From Rotaria sordida (lineage: Eukaryota > Rotifera > Eurotatoria > Philodinida > Philodinidae): 64,000 nt of DNA. The stretch spans positions 79,508-143,507 of the forward strand of contig CAJNOL010000412.1 of assembly GCA_905250125.1 (NCBI GenBank), written 5' to 3'. Positions 19,691 to 32,792 of this stretch are shown one piece after another. Below the pieces are notes generated by a model, which was given only the letters and a program-made list of their open reading frames with translations, was not told where the DNA came from and ran no database searches. Both the position numbers and the translations under genes were made by a program. Numbering within the stretch: position 1 is the stretch's first letter; each line of letters starts with the position of its first letter.

Positions 19691-21649
19691 TTTTTTTTAA
19701 CCAAAATGATCAACTCAATGAGCTCCACAGATGAAAAAATCTTCTGAGGATCTTGTGTTTCTTTTTCTACAGAAACTTGTTTTTTTTTTGAAACACCGCT
19801 CAAAACAGACGTTTCTTTAAATGTAAATATGTTAGAAAGGATACATTCGTTCTGACTCAAAATTTAGAGTGTTTTTTGTGACTATAAGGCATATATATGG
19901 TCGCTGGGCGAAAATAGAGTAAAACATTCATAACTCAAAAAGCTAAGGCTGGAGAACCAAGTCAAAAAAAATCTGTTTTTTTTACTACTCATCATGATTG
20001 ATTTCGTGGCAATAATCTCAAGCAAAAAAGTGATTAGACAATTGAGAATGTTTTCCTGACGTTGGCTAAATCAAACTAATTACACAAAAGAATAATTCAT
20101 GTACTCAAATGTTCATGATATACCCACAAACTAATAGTGTAATTAAGAGTGGGCTAAACCGAGCGGGTGCCCTACCCCCACAAGAAAGAAAAATGTAATA
20201 ATTACCATCATTGACATAATATTATATAGATTCTCCGCAAAATCGTGGGGTACTACTCTACCATCCACAATCTTCTGGTTATGCCACTACCTCATATTCT
20301 TTCTTTTAAGCTTATAATCATTGTTAACTAAAGCCTACATATATATACCATCTCTTAATTATCTTGTTATTCGCAAAAAAAAAAATCGTTACAAACATAG
20401 ACAAAGAAAAAAAAAAGAAAGGGAACGACACATACTAAATCGTAAACGAAAGGGAGCATATAATCAACACCGTAACATACAAAGACAAAACGAAAAATCA
20501 AATTATAGATTATATTAATACCGATGATGAATGTTGGAAAATTGAGACACGTGTAAGAAAAAAAAAAATCATAAATCAATACATATATATAAACCAACAA
20601 AACAAAAAAAAAGACAAGTAGGCTATGTTCAATAGTCAAAAGAAAAGAAAAAACAGATGCTCATTCATTTATGAATCGAGCAAATCATAAAAATGATACT
20701 GTTCTGTAGAGAAAACTCATACACACACACACACACACACCAAATGGATAGATATAATTCGACTTCACACATATTTTAAAGACAAAAACAAAATCAATTT
20801 AAAACAGCACTGCTCAATGAGGTGACTATTACAAAAAAAAAAGAAAAATTTCAATATACAAAAGAATTTTTGATGCACACATCATCAAACTATTTGTTGT
20901 AACAACAAACAAAAAAAAAGAAGAAGAAAAACGCAACACAGTCAATTAAGTTTTTTTTTCAACGAACAAAAAGAAAAAAAAAAGAAACGGAGTTTTGACA
21001 ACAAAATCCCTGATACAAAAGAAAAAAAGGTCAACTTTTTGAGGCAAAAAAAAAACAACACAAAGAAAATGCGCAGAAATATTTAATGCAAAACTTGGCA
21101 AGTCAATTCGTTCATTTAATAAATGAAGCTCAATTTTGGATTTTCCTTTGCATCAAACAAAAAAAGAAAAAGAAAAAAGAAAAAAAGAAAAAGAAAAATT
21201 AATGATACCTGTAATATTCATGTAAGCATACGTATGTTTAAGTTTTCTTTTTTTTTCTTTTATCACGAAAACAAGAGATTCAACAGACAATTAAAAACAA
21301 CAACAACAACAACAAATATTTGAAAGGTCTCTACGAGGATAATCCTGTGTATATACATAAATGGCTTTTTAAAATAAACTGCTAAGCAGATGAATATTTT
21401 GCTTGGATTTTTTTTTTCTGTCGTTTAAAAGACAAGATGAGCAAACGCATACTATAATGATGATGATATTTTGGTTTGTTTTTGTTTTGTTTTGTTTTTT
21501 CTTTGCGTTTAAAACACCAGAGAATGAAAAATAATAAAGAAGCAATAGATAGATAGTTGCACAGTTAGTAGTAGATCAAAAAAGAAAGAGTATCCCTGAA
21601 CAATGAATGAGAAAGAAAACATAACCTGCACTCAAAACAATGGTTATCA
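19691..21649. other. outer palindrome arm, then A-rich 3' flank of FoxO
   Basis: 19691-19860 is the diverged outer right arm of the palindrome. From about 20.3 to 21.6 kb the sequence is dominated by A-rich runs on the plus strand, a CA repeat at about 20723-20740 and an AAC repeat near 21297-21315. This may be a long FoxO 3'-UTR on the minus strand. Short frames here translate to low-complexity Lys or Phe strings. Confidence 0.45.
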
Positions 21650-23960
21650 TTAAACTGAACAAGCAGATGAAACCAAAGCAGCAGGTGTACTTGATGGTCG
21701 ATTAAGTGAATTTGTATTTGATTGATGATCTACATTAGTATGATCCGGTGATGGTGATATAGATGTTAATGGTGATAATGATGAAATATTATTTGGATTA
21801 AGTATAACCGTTACAGGATTATGACTATTCGATCGAACACTATTTCTATGACGTGGTGTTGTTGACGATGATTGATGTTCATCATCGTCATCATCATCAC
21901 CATCATCATCTTCAATAATACCAGCTTCTTCATCTGTTGTATAATCCATTGGTTCAGGTAATGATTTATCATTCGTTGAATGTTGTTGTTGTTGTTGTTG
22001 TTCATGTTGTTCTTGTTGTTGTAAAATTCTTCGAAGTATTGTACGTGCATTTAATAATTGTTTATTATCTACTGAAGAATTTGTTGATGAAACTGTACAT
22101 TTATTTGTTAAAAAATTTGATAATTGAGCATTATTATTATTATGTAGTTGTGTTTGTTGTTGTTGTTGTTGTTGTTGATTGTGAATAGCAATAGCTTTTA
22201 AAACTGTTAATGGTACACCCATTGAAACAAGTTCTTCATAATTTTTTTCACTTAAACCTAAAAATTGTTGTTTTAATTTATCTTGTTCATTATTTTCATT
22301 TATAATTGAAGAATTTGATGATAATTCAATTAATGTTCGATCTTCATCATCATCATCATCATCATCACTATGAATTTCAGCAACAACAAGTGGCATTGGT
22401 AAATTCATTGATCTATGTTCATTATGATTATCATCATCACATTCAATTTGTTTATTTTGTCTATGTTCACCTTGATTATTATTATTAAGATCTTTCAAAC
22501 GTTCTTCATCAAGCATTTGATAAAATTTTGAACGTTTTTTTGGTGGCATTTTACGTATACGTTCCATAAGATCATCAACATAACCACCAACAGGATTTAA
22601 TAATGGTTGTTGTCGATCATCCATTTCAATATCATTAGAATTTGAATTTACTTGTGTTAAACGTTGTTTTATTAGAGTTCTAGCAGTTTTAGAATTATAA
22701 TAACATGAAGATGATGATACATCGGATGTTATTGATGAACCTGAGCCTGTACGAATAGATGATATTGGAGGTGATTGACGACCTGTAGCTAAACCTGATT
22801 CATAACCACTTGATGCATTTGAAGTCGACTAAACAGAAAGAAAAGAGATTGGTTTTTTGTTTTTAAAAAGAAATCTCTAGAAAAAAAAAATTTCATACGG
22901 AATCTTTTCTTGGCGGTACATATTCATCACTTTCTTCATCACTTGCTCCGCCATGACTTGTTGTTGATGAAAATCCACTTGAACGTCTTCGATAATTATG
23001 ATAAGCTGCTGTAAGTATATCAACTTGTTGTTGTTGTTGTGTATTAAGTAATGTTGAAGTAGTATTTTGATTATTTCTTTGTCTTATAAGACATGTTGAT
23101 GGTGGAGTATTATTCATTGTATTTGGATACGAAGCACGCATTAATTTATAACGAGGATCATTTGTATAATGATGTTGTTCATCAAGAGAATTATTTTTCA
23201 TTACTTCAGAATTTAGATATGTTGGAATTTTATTATGATTACTAGTTGTTGTATTCGAACGATTCATATAATTTTGAAGTTCATTTATAGAATTATTTGA
23301 TGTTTGTTGTTGATGTTGATGTTGATGTTGATGTTGATGTTGATGTTGATATTGTTGTTGAACTTGAGCAGCAGCTTGTACAGCAGCATGCCAAAATTTT
23401 GTTTGAGCTAATAATTTATTTTGTGCTGCTGTTGAAGAAAATGTTGGTGGTGAACTACCACGTCTTTGTAATGATGATGGTGGTAAATTATTTATTTCAG
23501 AATTAATACGTGCATTTATTGATGGTGGTACTGATGGTAAATATTGTGAACGTTGTTGATTAATCATAATTTTATTTGAATTTGATGAATGATGATGTTG
23601 ATTAGTATTATATGGTTGGGATTGTTGTCTATATGAAGATAAAAGCCATTCAGCATGTTGCTGCTGTTGTTGTTGTTGCTGTTGCTGTTGTTGTTGTTGT
23701 TGCTGTTGTTGTTGTTGTTTATAACGATCTGTACTAAGTGCAACTTTTTTAGGAATAGGAAGTCCTGGTTCATGTGTATATGATATTGTATTATGTCGAT
23801 GTGATATAGATGTTGATTGTTGTGTTGATATATTTGATTGTTTTTGTTTATTCATCATAGCTGCTGTTGCTGCTTGAGAATTTAAAAATGCTCGATATGT
23901 TGCCGGATCAGTAACACCAGCCGACATCATAGCTGCAGCAACTGATAATTGATTTAATGT

Positions 23961-23991
<31 letters not shown>

Positions 23992-24991
23992 GTATTACTA
24001 TGTAAATGTTCATTTAATAAACGAGGTGGTTTTGTAACAGGTATTGTTGAATGACGATGATAATTATTGGATGATGTTGATGGAGATGAATTTGATTCTA
24101 GAGTTTGTTCAGAATTTTGTGATAATGTTGATGATGATGATGAATTCATATTTGAAACAGCTACAGCTGCAGCTGCTGCTGCAGCAGCAGCGGCTCGTTT
24201 TCTTTTTAAACTATATTTTTTATAGGGTGAATTATTTTTAAATGATGGATTTATTGTCCAAACATATTTAACTGGACCTTTTGATAATGATGATATAACA
24301 GGTACACGTATAAATTGATTGTGTAATGATAAATTATGTCGAATTGAATTCTTTAAAATGCAAAAAAAAAATGATATAGGAAAAAAAAAAAGAAAATAAT
24401 AATTACTTTCCATCCCCAACTTGTTTTTGCATCAACTTTATCTTTAAAATATGGTACAAATTTAATAATCCATTCATATACTTCATTTAATGTTAAACGT
24501 TTCCATGGACTACTATCAATAGCACGTGTAATCAATTGAGCATAAGAAAGATTACCCCATGGATTACGATAAGTTTTATTTATACCAATACCAAGTTCTT
24601 GTATAACTGATTTAGCTAAACGTTTATCATATTCAGCAAATATATCACGTTTTTCTTTTCGATGACGTGGCCATGTATTAAAACGTACACGTTCACGATG
24701 AAGATTATTAACAGATCCAATTGAATCGGATAGGGAAGTACTATATGAAAAACGTCTATGAGTAGGACGAAGAGATGTTGATGTTTGAGATGTTTGAATA
24801 TTTGAGGATGTAGGTGATGGTGATCGATCAGGATAAATATTTCGATGACCTATTGTATCTGGTGGCGAATCAACAATCAATGATGAATAATCGCCGGTAG
24901 TTGATGGAATATAATGATGATTCGATAGATCTTCATCGTTGTCATCATCAACAACGAGTGGAACGTCAATCGACTGACGAGAATGATGCAT
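21650..24991 (-). CDS. FOXO: forkhead transcription factor of the FoxO class
   Basis: Three exons, 24407-24991, 22899-24350 and 21650-22828, with introns of 56 and 70 bp in phase, give about 1,071 aa, longer than most FoxO proteins because of low-complexity tracts. The forkhead domain (about residues 140-240) reads N-P-W-G-N-L-S-Y-A-Q-L-I-T-R-A-I, then K-R-L-T-L-N-E-V-Y-E-W and, across the first splice, W-G-W-K-N-S-I-R-H-N-L-S-L-H, the FoxO DNA-recognition helix. An AKT/14-3-3 site is conserved upstream: R-V-R-F-N-T-W-P, Thr106. The second AKT site is altered: R-K-R at 245-247 is followed directly by about ten Ala. Further on are poly-Gln, Gln-His, poly-Ser and poly-Asp runs. FoxO acts downstream of insulin/PI3K/AKT signalling in stress resistance and metabolism. 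The ATG at 24991 is the first in frame; an acceptor at about 25054 suggests a 5'-UTR intron or leader splice. Confidence 0.92.
23300..23720. repeat. coding CAG/CAA and CAACAT repeats within FoxO
   Basis: On the minus strand, 23306-23350 encodes a Gln-His hexanucleotide run, and about 23658-23719 encodes some 20 Gln using both CAA and CAG. The DNA is repetitive enough to be unstable in length and could be mis-assembled. Confidence 0.8.
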
Positions 24992-27900
24992 GGTCGGCAA
25001 TACTTATTTATCTGACCATTTGGCCGCCACTGACTGTTAACTTACAAAGCATCTGGAAGTATAAAAAAAAAAAATGAGAAAAAAAAGAAATTCATTTTTT
25101 TTTATCTCATGGGAACCATCGTGTGTATGTATGCATGAACGCATGAGTATGTGTATTGATCGAAAAATATAACCATTGATATTACGTAAGAAACATTATA
25201 GAAACAAGAGTTCAACTTCTCTGAGGTCTCTCGAAAAGGATATAGTAAAAATGTCACCCTTAGCTGCACTACTGGCAGAAGAACAGAAAAAGGGAACGAA
25301 GAAAAAAAAAAAGTTGACCCTTCTACCTTCTACCGCCCGCTTGTGCGCACTCGTTTTTTTTTTTTTGTCTTTTTCTCTCATGTTGCATACATGGAAACGA
25401 TGAGAGAGCAAAAACACCATCACAGAGAGCGTCGTCCGATGATGCATTCCGCCAACGAGCGCGCTACTCATTTTTTTTTTTTTGTTATGTGCTCAAGCGT
25501 ACGTCAATATACATTTCTTTCTCGTATTTTTTTTTGTGCGTGTTGCTTACACGGCGCAGCCGAAAACAAAAGGAGCGTGCGACCTCTCTCTCGTATTCTT
25601 ACATATATACGCAACAAAAGTCATTACATGAGTTATTTTTTTGATGAGAACGATAAGCCTGACCGCAAAAGTTTACAACAAGCAGCGCATGGCGTCAGAA
25701 AGCAAGAGAAAAAAAAAGAGGAAATGACTTTTACGCAAAACAAAACAACGCTCTAAAAATATGCCTCTATGGTTAGAAAGGAAAAAAAAAAAAAAGAAAA
25801 GAAAAATTCTCGGAATCGCCTACTGGTTAGATGTGTCAATGAAAGCAATAATTTGAAATGAACAAATACAAAATCTTATACAACATATTCTTTTTTTTTG
25901 TTATTCTTTTATTTAACATACGATCCATCCTTTCTCCTTCTTCATTCATCACATCATTATTATCCCAAAGGAAAAATAAACAAACGTTACTACATATTGT
26001 GAACGATTGTACAATATCTGTTTTTGAGTGCATTCGTATGGGAATTAAGTAATAACATTCGGAATTAATTAGACAATGATATCTAACGAGAGACATAAGA
26101 TTTATAGAATATTTCAGATCTCACTTGAATTTATCTCAAGGACATATATATACGTATATGCACTCTATATTATTAATAGATAGATTGGTCAAAAAAGAAA
26201 AAAAGGAAAAGCGATCTCGGACAATATATAGCACCTAGAAATCAATTGCCTAATGTTTGTTTATTTTGCTTAGATATTTATACATATCTGTGATTCTTTC
26301 TCAAAAGGGCACAGTATGTGCGCTTGAGCGAAGAGAAATCATCACATCAATACATTCTATTCTAATGCCTAAAAGTACAAGGCTTTTTTCTCTCCTTTTT
26401 TTTTTCTTTATATGGTGTTGTCACATTATCGTTGTCGCATCTCAACCAAATGCATGCACGTTTTTTTTTCTTCCATATACATATATATATATATATATAT
26501 ATGCATCAGATGCGTACAAGCAGCTTCTTTGAGCAGAACAAAAATCTCTCTATTGCTTCGCATACACTGACAGTAAAGAAAAAAAAAAAAGCTGTTGAAT
26601 GCGAGAAGCGAACAAGGTTGTCGATATTACGCAATGATATGTGGGCGCATGTGTGAGCAAGCGTTCTGTTTTTATTATTGACATAAGATATTATGATATG
26701 AAGTATATACACGTTCTTCTATTTTCTTGTTTCTATAGTAAAATACATACATAGGCTTTTTTCCCCTTCATGTATACTCTTCTATTAATCACCTACAGTG
26801 AATCAAAAAAAAAAAAGAACTACATGAAATACGAAATGACGTGGAAATCAAATGTTTTCTTTTTGTTACTATGTCATCAATCGACAGTGAAAGAGAAAAC
26901 AAGAAAATTATCTTAGATCAACTTCTATTTTTAGAGAAAAAAAAAACAAAAACTTCACGTAAATGTTTTTCAGTCTTACATAAACGAATACTTATTTTTA
27001 TCAAATGAAAAAACATCAAAACAGAAAGTGTAAAAGCACAAACTACCTTTGTCTATTTTTATATTCATTTGCGCATATATTCAATGACTACAACTATTAG
27101 CTCATAAAAAAAAAAAAAAAACAAAAAAATTTATTCATAGTGCATATAAACACATAAACATCTGAGCTATATAATAACAAAACTCTAAATCATGATTCTT
27201 TGTTAATATTTAGAGAAAAAAAATAGAATACATTAGGAAATAATCCATTTCATGACAATGTCATAAAACTTTATTCATAATTGAACAACAAAAGATAAGC
27301 GTGGGCTAAAGATTATTATTCTTTAACAACAGTTGTCAGATGCCGAGAAAAAAAACTAATTAATAATGCATAAACGCCTACCTAATCGTAGTTCATATTA
27401 TCATTCCACAACAGATCTACTGCACGCAAAAAAAAAAGAAAAAACGAGATATCCAAAGTGAATAAAAGCATGACATAAAAAAAAAGAAAATTTCTTTTTT
27501 CTTTTGCTTTCTACATTATGTCCTTATGGTTCTCCCCACGCGTCAATCTTCAAATTTGTTTTACACCACTATGAATTCAATTTAATATACATAAAATTAA
27601 ATTTTAAATATGAAATAACATATGAATGTCTTTATGACATATTCGAGGTTATTCTGAACATTATCTCTATTAAGATATTAAAAATATCTTAGTGATAAAT
27701 AAATATGCATACAATTTTACATTAACCTTCGAACTCAATCTAAGACTTTCTTTTTATATCTCGTTCTGCTTTGCAAGGATATATGATATGTACTATTAGT
27801 TGTTCATCTTATATAATCATAGATAGATAGATAGATAGATAGATAAATGGAATGTAATAAACTCTATTTCTATTATCTAGAAAAAAACACTCTTCATTCA

Positions 27901-29062
27901 ACACACATACATTCTCATCGTATGGAAAGAGAGAGAGAGGGAGAGCGAGAATGAATAACTTATAATCAATTTTATTCATCAACTATTTTGATAGTTGATG
28001 ATTGTTTTCATATATAAATAAATATTATAATAATTGTAAATTTATTTTTGAATTATTTTGCTTATGTAAAAATATAAAAAAGAAAAAAAAAAAGAATAAG
28101 AATATCACATTTTATATATTTTACATCAATAGTTTAATTCAATATTATATTTATATATGATATGAAATATATTATGCAGAAAAATAAATAATGATAAACT
28201 AAGTTATTCGATCTTACATCAAAAACATATGCAACCTTCATTATTTGCCTTGAATTTCTTTATGTAAGAAAGAGAATAAGAAAAGGATCTTAACGTTCGG
28301 TCAAGGTCACTTTGATTTGTTGAATTTTGGGAATCTTATTGTTCTATACCGCGTTGACAAGGTTAAACTCTTTTTAGACATATACATACATAAAGCATTA
28401 CGACGATCAATCAACCTTCAATGTGCCAGTAACATCAACAATGATGATGACAACGAAGCTTTCAAGGCTTGAAGATACTATTGCTACTATTCACTGTTAA
28501 TGCTGGTATTTTCTTCTTTTCTTGCTTTTCTAGCATAGCGCGATGATGTGTGTTCAAGAACAAATATTGCTTTTTCTATCCCTTTCTATCTTCTTCTTTT
28601 CTCGTTCTCTCTCGAAAATACACAAATGCAATCATCAACCAACGACGATATAAAGAATGTGTATGACGCAATCAAATGCTTTCTTTCTCTCTCTCCCTCT
28701 CTCCCTCTCTCTCTCTCTTTCTCTCTGTGATTTAATCAACAAACGAATACATAAGGCAAAGAAAAAAAAAAGGAGAACTTGCGATCGAGCACCACTCAAG
28801 GCTTTATAATATATGTATGTGTATTCAGTAACCTTGAACAGCTGTTCGAATGGGCGTTTTCGTATTAAATAGGATACTATACTTCCATTTTCAAAATAGT
28901 GTGTTCTTTTTTTTTCATTGCTTTTTTGTTTTATTTGACACGCTTACCTTGATTACATACACATTTTCTGCTTTTTTTTTTCTCATGCAATCTGCTGTTC
29001 AAATACACATTTACGAAGAAGTAACCCTGAACGGACCTTGAACCATAATGATGGTGAAAGGC

Positions 29063-29101
<39 letters not shown>

Positions 29102-32100
29102 CAAGAGAACGAGAGCAAAGAAAAAAAAAGAAAAAAAAAAGCTTCATGGTGCTTCTCGAATAGTTGCAAAAACAGAAGAATGAAGTCTGTTGTAAACAAG
29201 AAAAAAAAAATAAAGAACTTGCATAAATTGTAACTTAATAAGAAAAAGAAAACTCTTATAAGATTACGTCATTGAAGTTAACAATATAGCTTACCTAATA
29301 TTTCAATCATTTTTTTTTTTGTTTCATTTTTACAAGAATAAAATTAACACATGCAATGCAAAAAAAAACGATGGATATTAATGTATTACATAAGTTGAAC
29401 ATAAACGATGAAATCAATTTTAGTTTCTTTCGATCTGATTTATATTTAAGATCAGAATGAATAATAACAAATAATTAAGTTCAATTCAAGAATATTTTCT
29501 TATGTAATTTTGATTATAACAAAAAAAAAGAAAAGTGTCCTAGAAGTGTTGAAACAATCAGTTTTTAAAATTTATCGTTCGCGTGTTCAACTATAATTTT
29601 AGAAAATTATTATATGTAATAAGCATTAAAAAATTGCGAAGTTTTGAAGATTTAATTATTACAATAGTTAAAAAATTATTATAATAAGATCATGCAGTAT
29701 TTTCATGAATTTTTCTCAATCATTTCAGTAAATATTTATAAGTCAAAACAACTTTTTTGACATAAAAGGAAAACACATATCAAGTTATCAATCTTTATGT
29801 ATTTGATTACCATCATGATTACTTTTTAATTTTAATCATGCTCGTCTAATATCAGGTTGCTTTTCAGAAAATTTATTATTTTTTTTTTTTGATTCAATTC
29901 GATTGTTTAAAAAAACATGTTCAATGGTTATTCATTTATTCATGATTTTGATCATTTTGAGAAAAAAAAACTGTATTTCGTAAATCAATTTATTCTTTTT
30001 TTTTGCCTTTATTTTCTGCTTCAATGCTAAGTCAAAAAAGTTCGATTGTAAACGGCTGTATAGTGCACAATATATCAAAATAACACTACCGTCGTATGCT
30101 ATGAAGGTATTCAATACTAGATTTTCGGATACACATAACGTATCAGATAAACGTGTACGATTGCATATGGTTGAAAATCGATCGTGCGTTGAATTATACT
30201 GTATTAAATATAGAACTTTTATGTTTTGAATTCAGAAACAAAATCAATAGTAAATATTTATTTAAAAAATGAATAGTATTTCGTGTGTTTTTAGGGGGAG
30301 GTGAGGAAGTAACATTGCTCTCTTGAGTGAAAAACTTATGTAAATACGATAGTGCATACTACATTATATATAACACTACAAGATACGAACATAATTCTAA
30401 GGTCAAGTGATATGATTGTTTATGAGTTTCATAATCTTTACCTTGCAAGAGTTCGAATAAATTTTATATATTTATCACTAGTAAAATATATTTTCTTACA
30501 ACGAACTCCACAGGGATGGTCTGATTAGCTTCATCCATTTATTTGATTAAAAAAAAAGATGCCGTGAAAAATGTATCAATTTAATTTATTGGAAACTTTC
30601 TAAAATAATACATTAAAATAGTTATAGACTTGAAACTTTGTAGGTATTAAGCACTAAATAAGTAGAATTAGTTGTTAGAGTTTGAAATAGTTTGTTGAGT
30701 GCATATTTCAAAATTTCTGGAACATTCCTTATATTCGTATGAATATAGATGAATGATAATTATTAATATTTGTTATTGCATATTGAAAACTTGAATGACG
30801 AATTTCCACACAACTTTATTATATAATTAAGAAAATGTCGTTTAAAATTTAGAAATAGAACATAGAATAAAAAAAAATGCATTGCCGTCATCTATACAGA
30901 TGTACAATGACTTTTTTTTTTGCATGGCATCTTTTTAACTTAAAAGTTTTCATTCTATTAATAAATTTTTCCTCTACTTTTCGAATTATAGAATCATAAA
31001 TAATAAAACTAACAAATTCATATGCACATAATATTTATTGAGATTAACATATTTTTATTACAAATGATTAAACGTGTCTAAAAAAATTAAAGATAGAATA
31101 TTAAGTAGAATTTATTTTGAAATTTTTTATAATCGAACTATTATTTAAAAAAAACAAAGGTCTATAAAACTTAAGAATTTTGAACTTTGATTTTTTATAA
31201 TTCTTTCTTAAAGATAACTATCAATTATTTGAATATCTCTCTGTATATGCATATTATCAAAATCATGTAATTTTTAGCAATTCATTCCGATATTTTAAGA
31301 ATAATAACATAGTAAATATTATTTTACAAAATGAATTATATTTATTTTTATTTAGATTAATATCAACAACAACAAATACTATTTTAAGAAATGGATTATT
31401 TTCTTATTTGGATTAATTGTAATAATACATTCATAAATATTAGTTTATAAAAAAAAAAAAAATAACTTATATTCGTAATTTCTTTGAATAATAATAATAA
31501 TAATAATAATTTCATCAAAAATGTATTATTTAAAAAAATAAATTATATTTTTTTTTTCTTCTACTATAGATATTAATAGCAACCATAATTTCATCGGTAA
31601 ATAGGATTGAAGAAAAAAAAAAAAAAAAAATTATATATTTCTATTCATAGGGTAGGGCAAAGAAATATTCATCCCCCTCATCATTCATGAACGATTCATG
31701 CGAATAAAACAAAAAACCAAGGTCATAAACAAAAGTTTATTATAGTCATTATTTTCATATTGGTTTCCTAAGGAAATCTCTAGGGCATCTCTGTCATAAT
31801 TTTCCGATGAGTTCTTTAAAGAACCCTGGAAACTTTTTTTTGTAGAAAATTGCCTAGGAGTTACTCAATTATTAATTTAAGAAAAATTGTATGCTAATAA
31901 TTGCGGTTTTTCTATAAAATTTATCAATTTACGCAATATATTGATGATATAAGTAAACTTTTTGTTCTAGTTGAACAATAGATTTTTGAAATAATAACAT
32001 TCAGTATTTGTTTGTCGCTTTTTTGAAATCGATTTTTATTCAAATTGACATATTAATTAGTGATATATGGAAATAAATAATATGTGTAAATTGATAAATG

Positions 32101-32792
32101 TTTTGTTGCATTTTTCATAATTCTTGATTTTGTAAGTAACTGTAGTAGTGTTTTTATTGAATTGAAAATTATATCGAACAGATGTACGATACACGTTATG
32201 CAAGAATTTGAAGGAATTATAAGAACATCTATTAATACTTTCTGTATAAATTATTATTAGTGTTTATCTTTTATAAAAATAATTTGCTTGTTGATTTTAT
32301 CAATTGATTATCGTCGTTTACTAATATTCATATAAATAATGTTTTTTTGTTGTTGTTGATAGGATCAACTGTCAAGTAAATTTAATAGAGAAAAATTTTC
32401 TTAAGTTTATTGTACTTGTCAGAAATTAATAAATGATAAATCAATTAATGTTGAAATATATCTTCCCCTTCCTTTCTAATAATATGACGGACAATTCGTC
32501 GTGGGCGTGTAAATGAGAATCTTTTGCATATATCCTCATTCATTCGCTTCAGGATAGACTAACGCGCTATGCAACGAATTATCCTAGCAGCCTTATGAAC
32601 GATGACAGATACACTCGCGCTAGAACACACAGTTAAATAATCAATTTTTTGTCATTCGATATTATTGTATAGATTAATCATAGTTCAATCATGCATTTGT
32701 ACATATTCTATATTATTTTAAATAAAAAAAACTAGTTTTAATTGAATTATTTGGGTTGATTAAAAAAACCAAGAAGAAGGATTCATATTTCA
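24992..32792. other. 7.8-kb gene-free region between FoxO and GBE1
   Basis: No gene with protein-like composition is found on either strand. The region holds many poly-A/T runs and microsatellites: an AT run at about 26480-26502, GATA at about 27822-27845, TC at about 28679-28727, TA at about 29068-29098 and AAT at about 31488-31510. A single TCAAGGTCA, a nuclear-receptor-type half site, lies at about 28301-28309; one copy is weak evidence. Because it lies upstream of FoxO, it probably contains that gene's promoter and 5'-UTR. The segment at 31655-31800 looks like unique sequence or a decayed repeat. Confidence 0.5.

Noticed and set aside
21811..24241. Several frames on both strands inside FoxO (poly-Val, poly-Asn, poly-His)
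   Set aside because: Shadows of trinucleotide repeats in the FoxO coding exons.
25343..25756. 137-codon plus-strand frame upstream of FoxO
   Set aside because: Dominated by Phe and Lys strings from T and A runs; no domain and no splice support.
28301..28309. TCAAGGTCA as a nuclear-receptor response element
   Set aside because: A single 9-bp match in an 8-kb AT-rich region is expected by chance often enough that it is not evidence alone.
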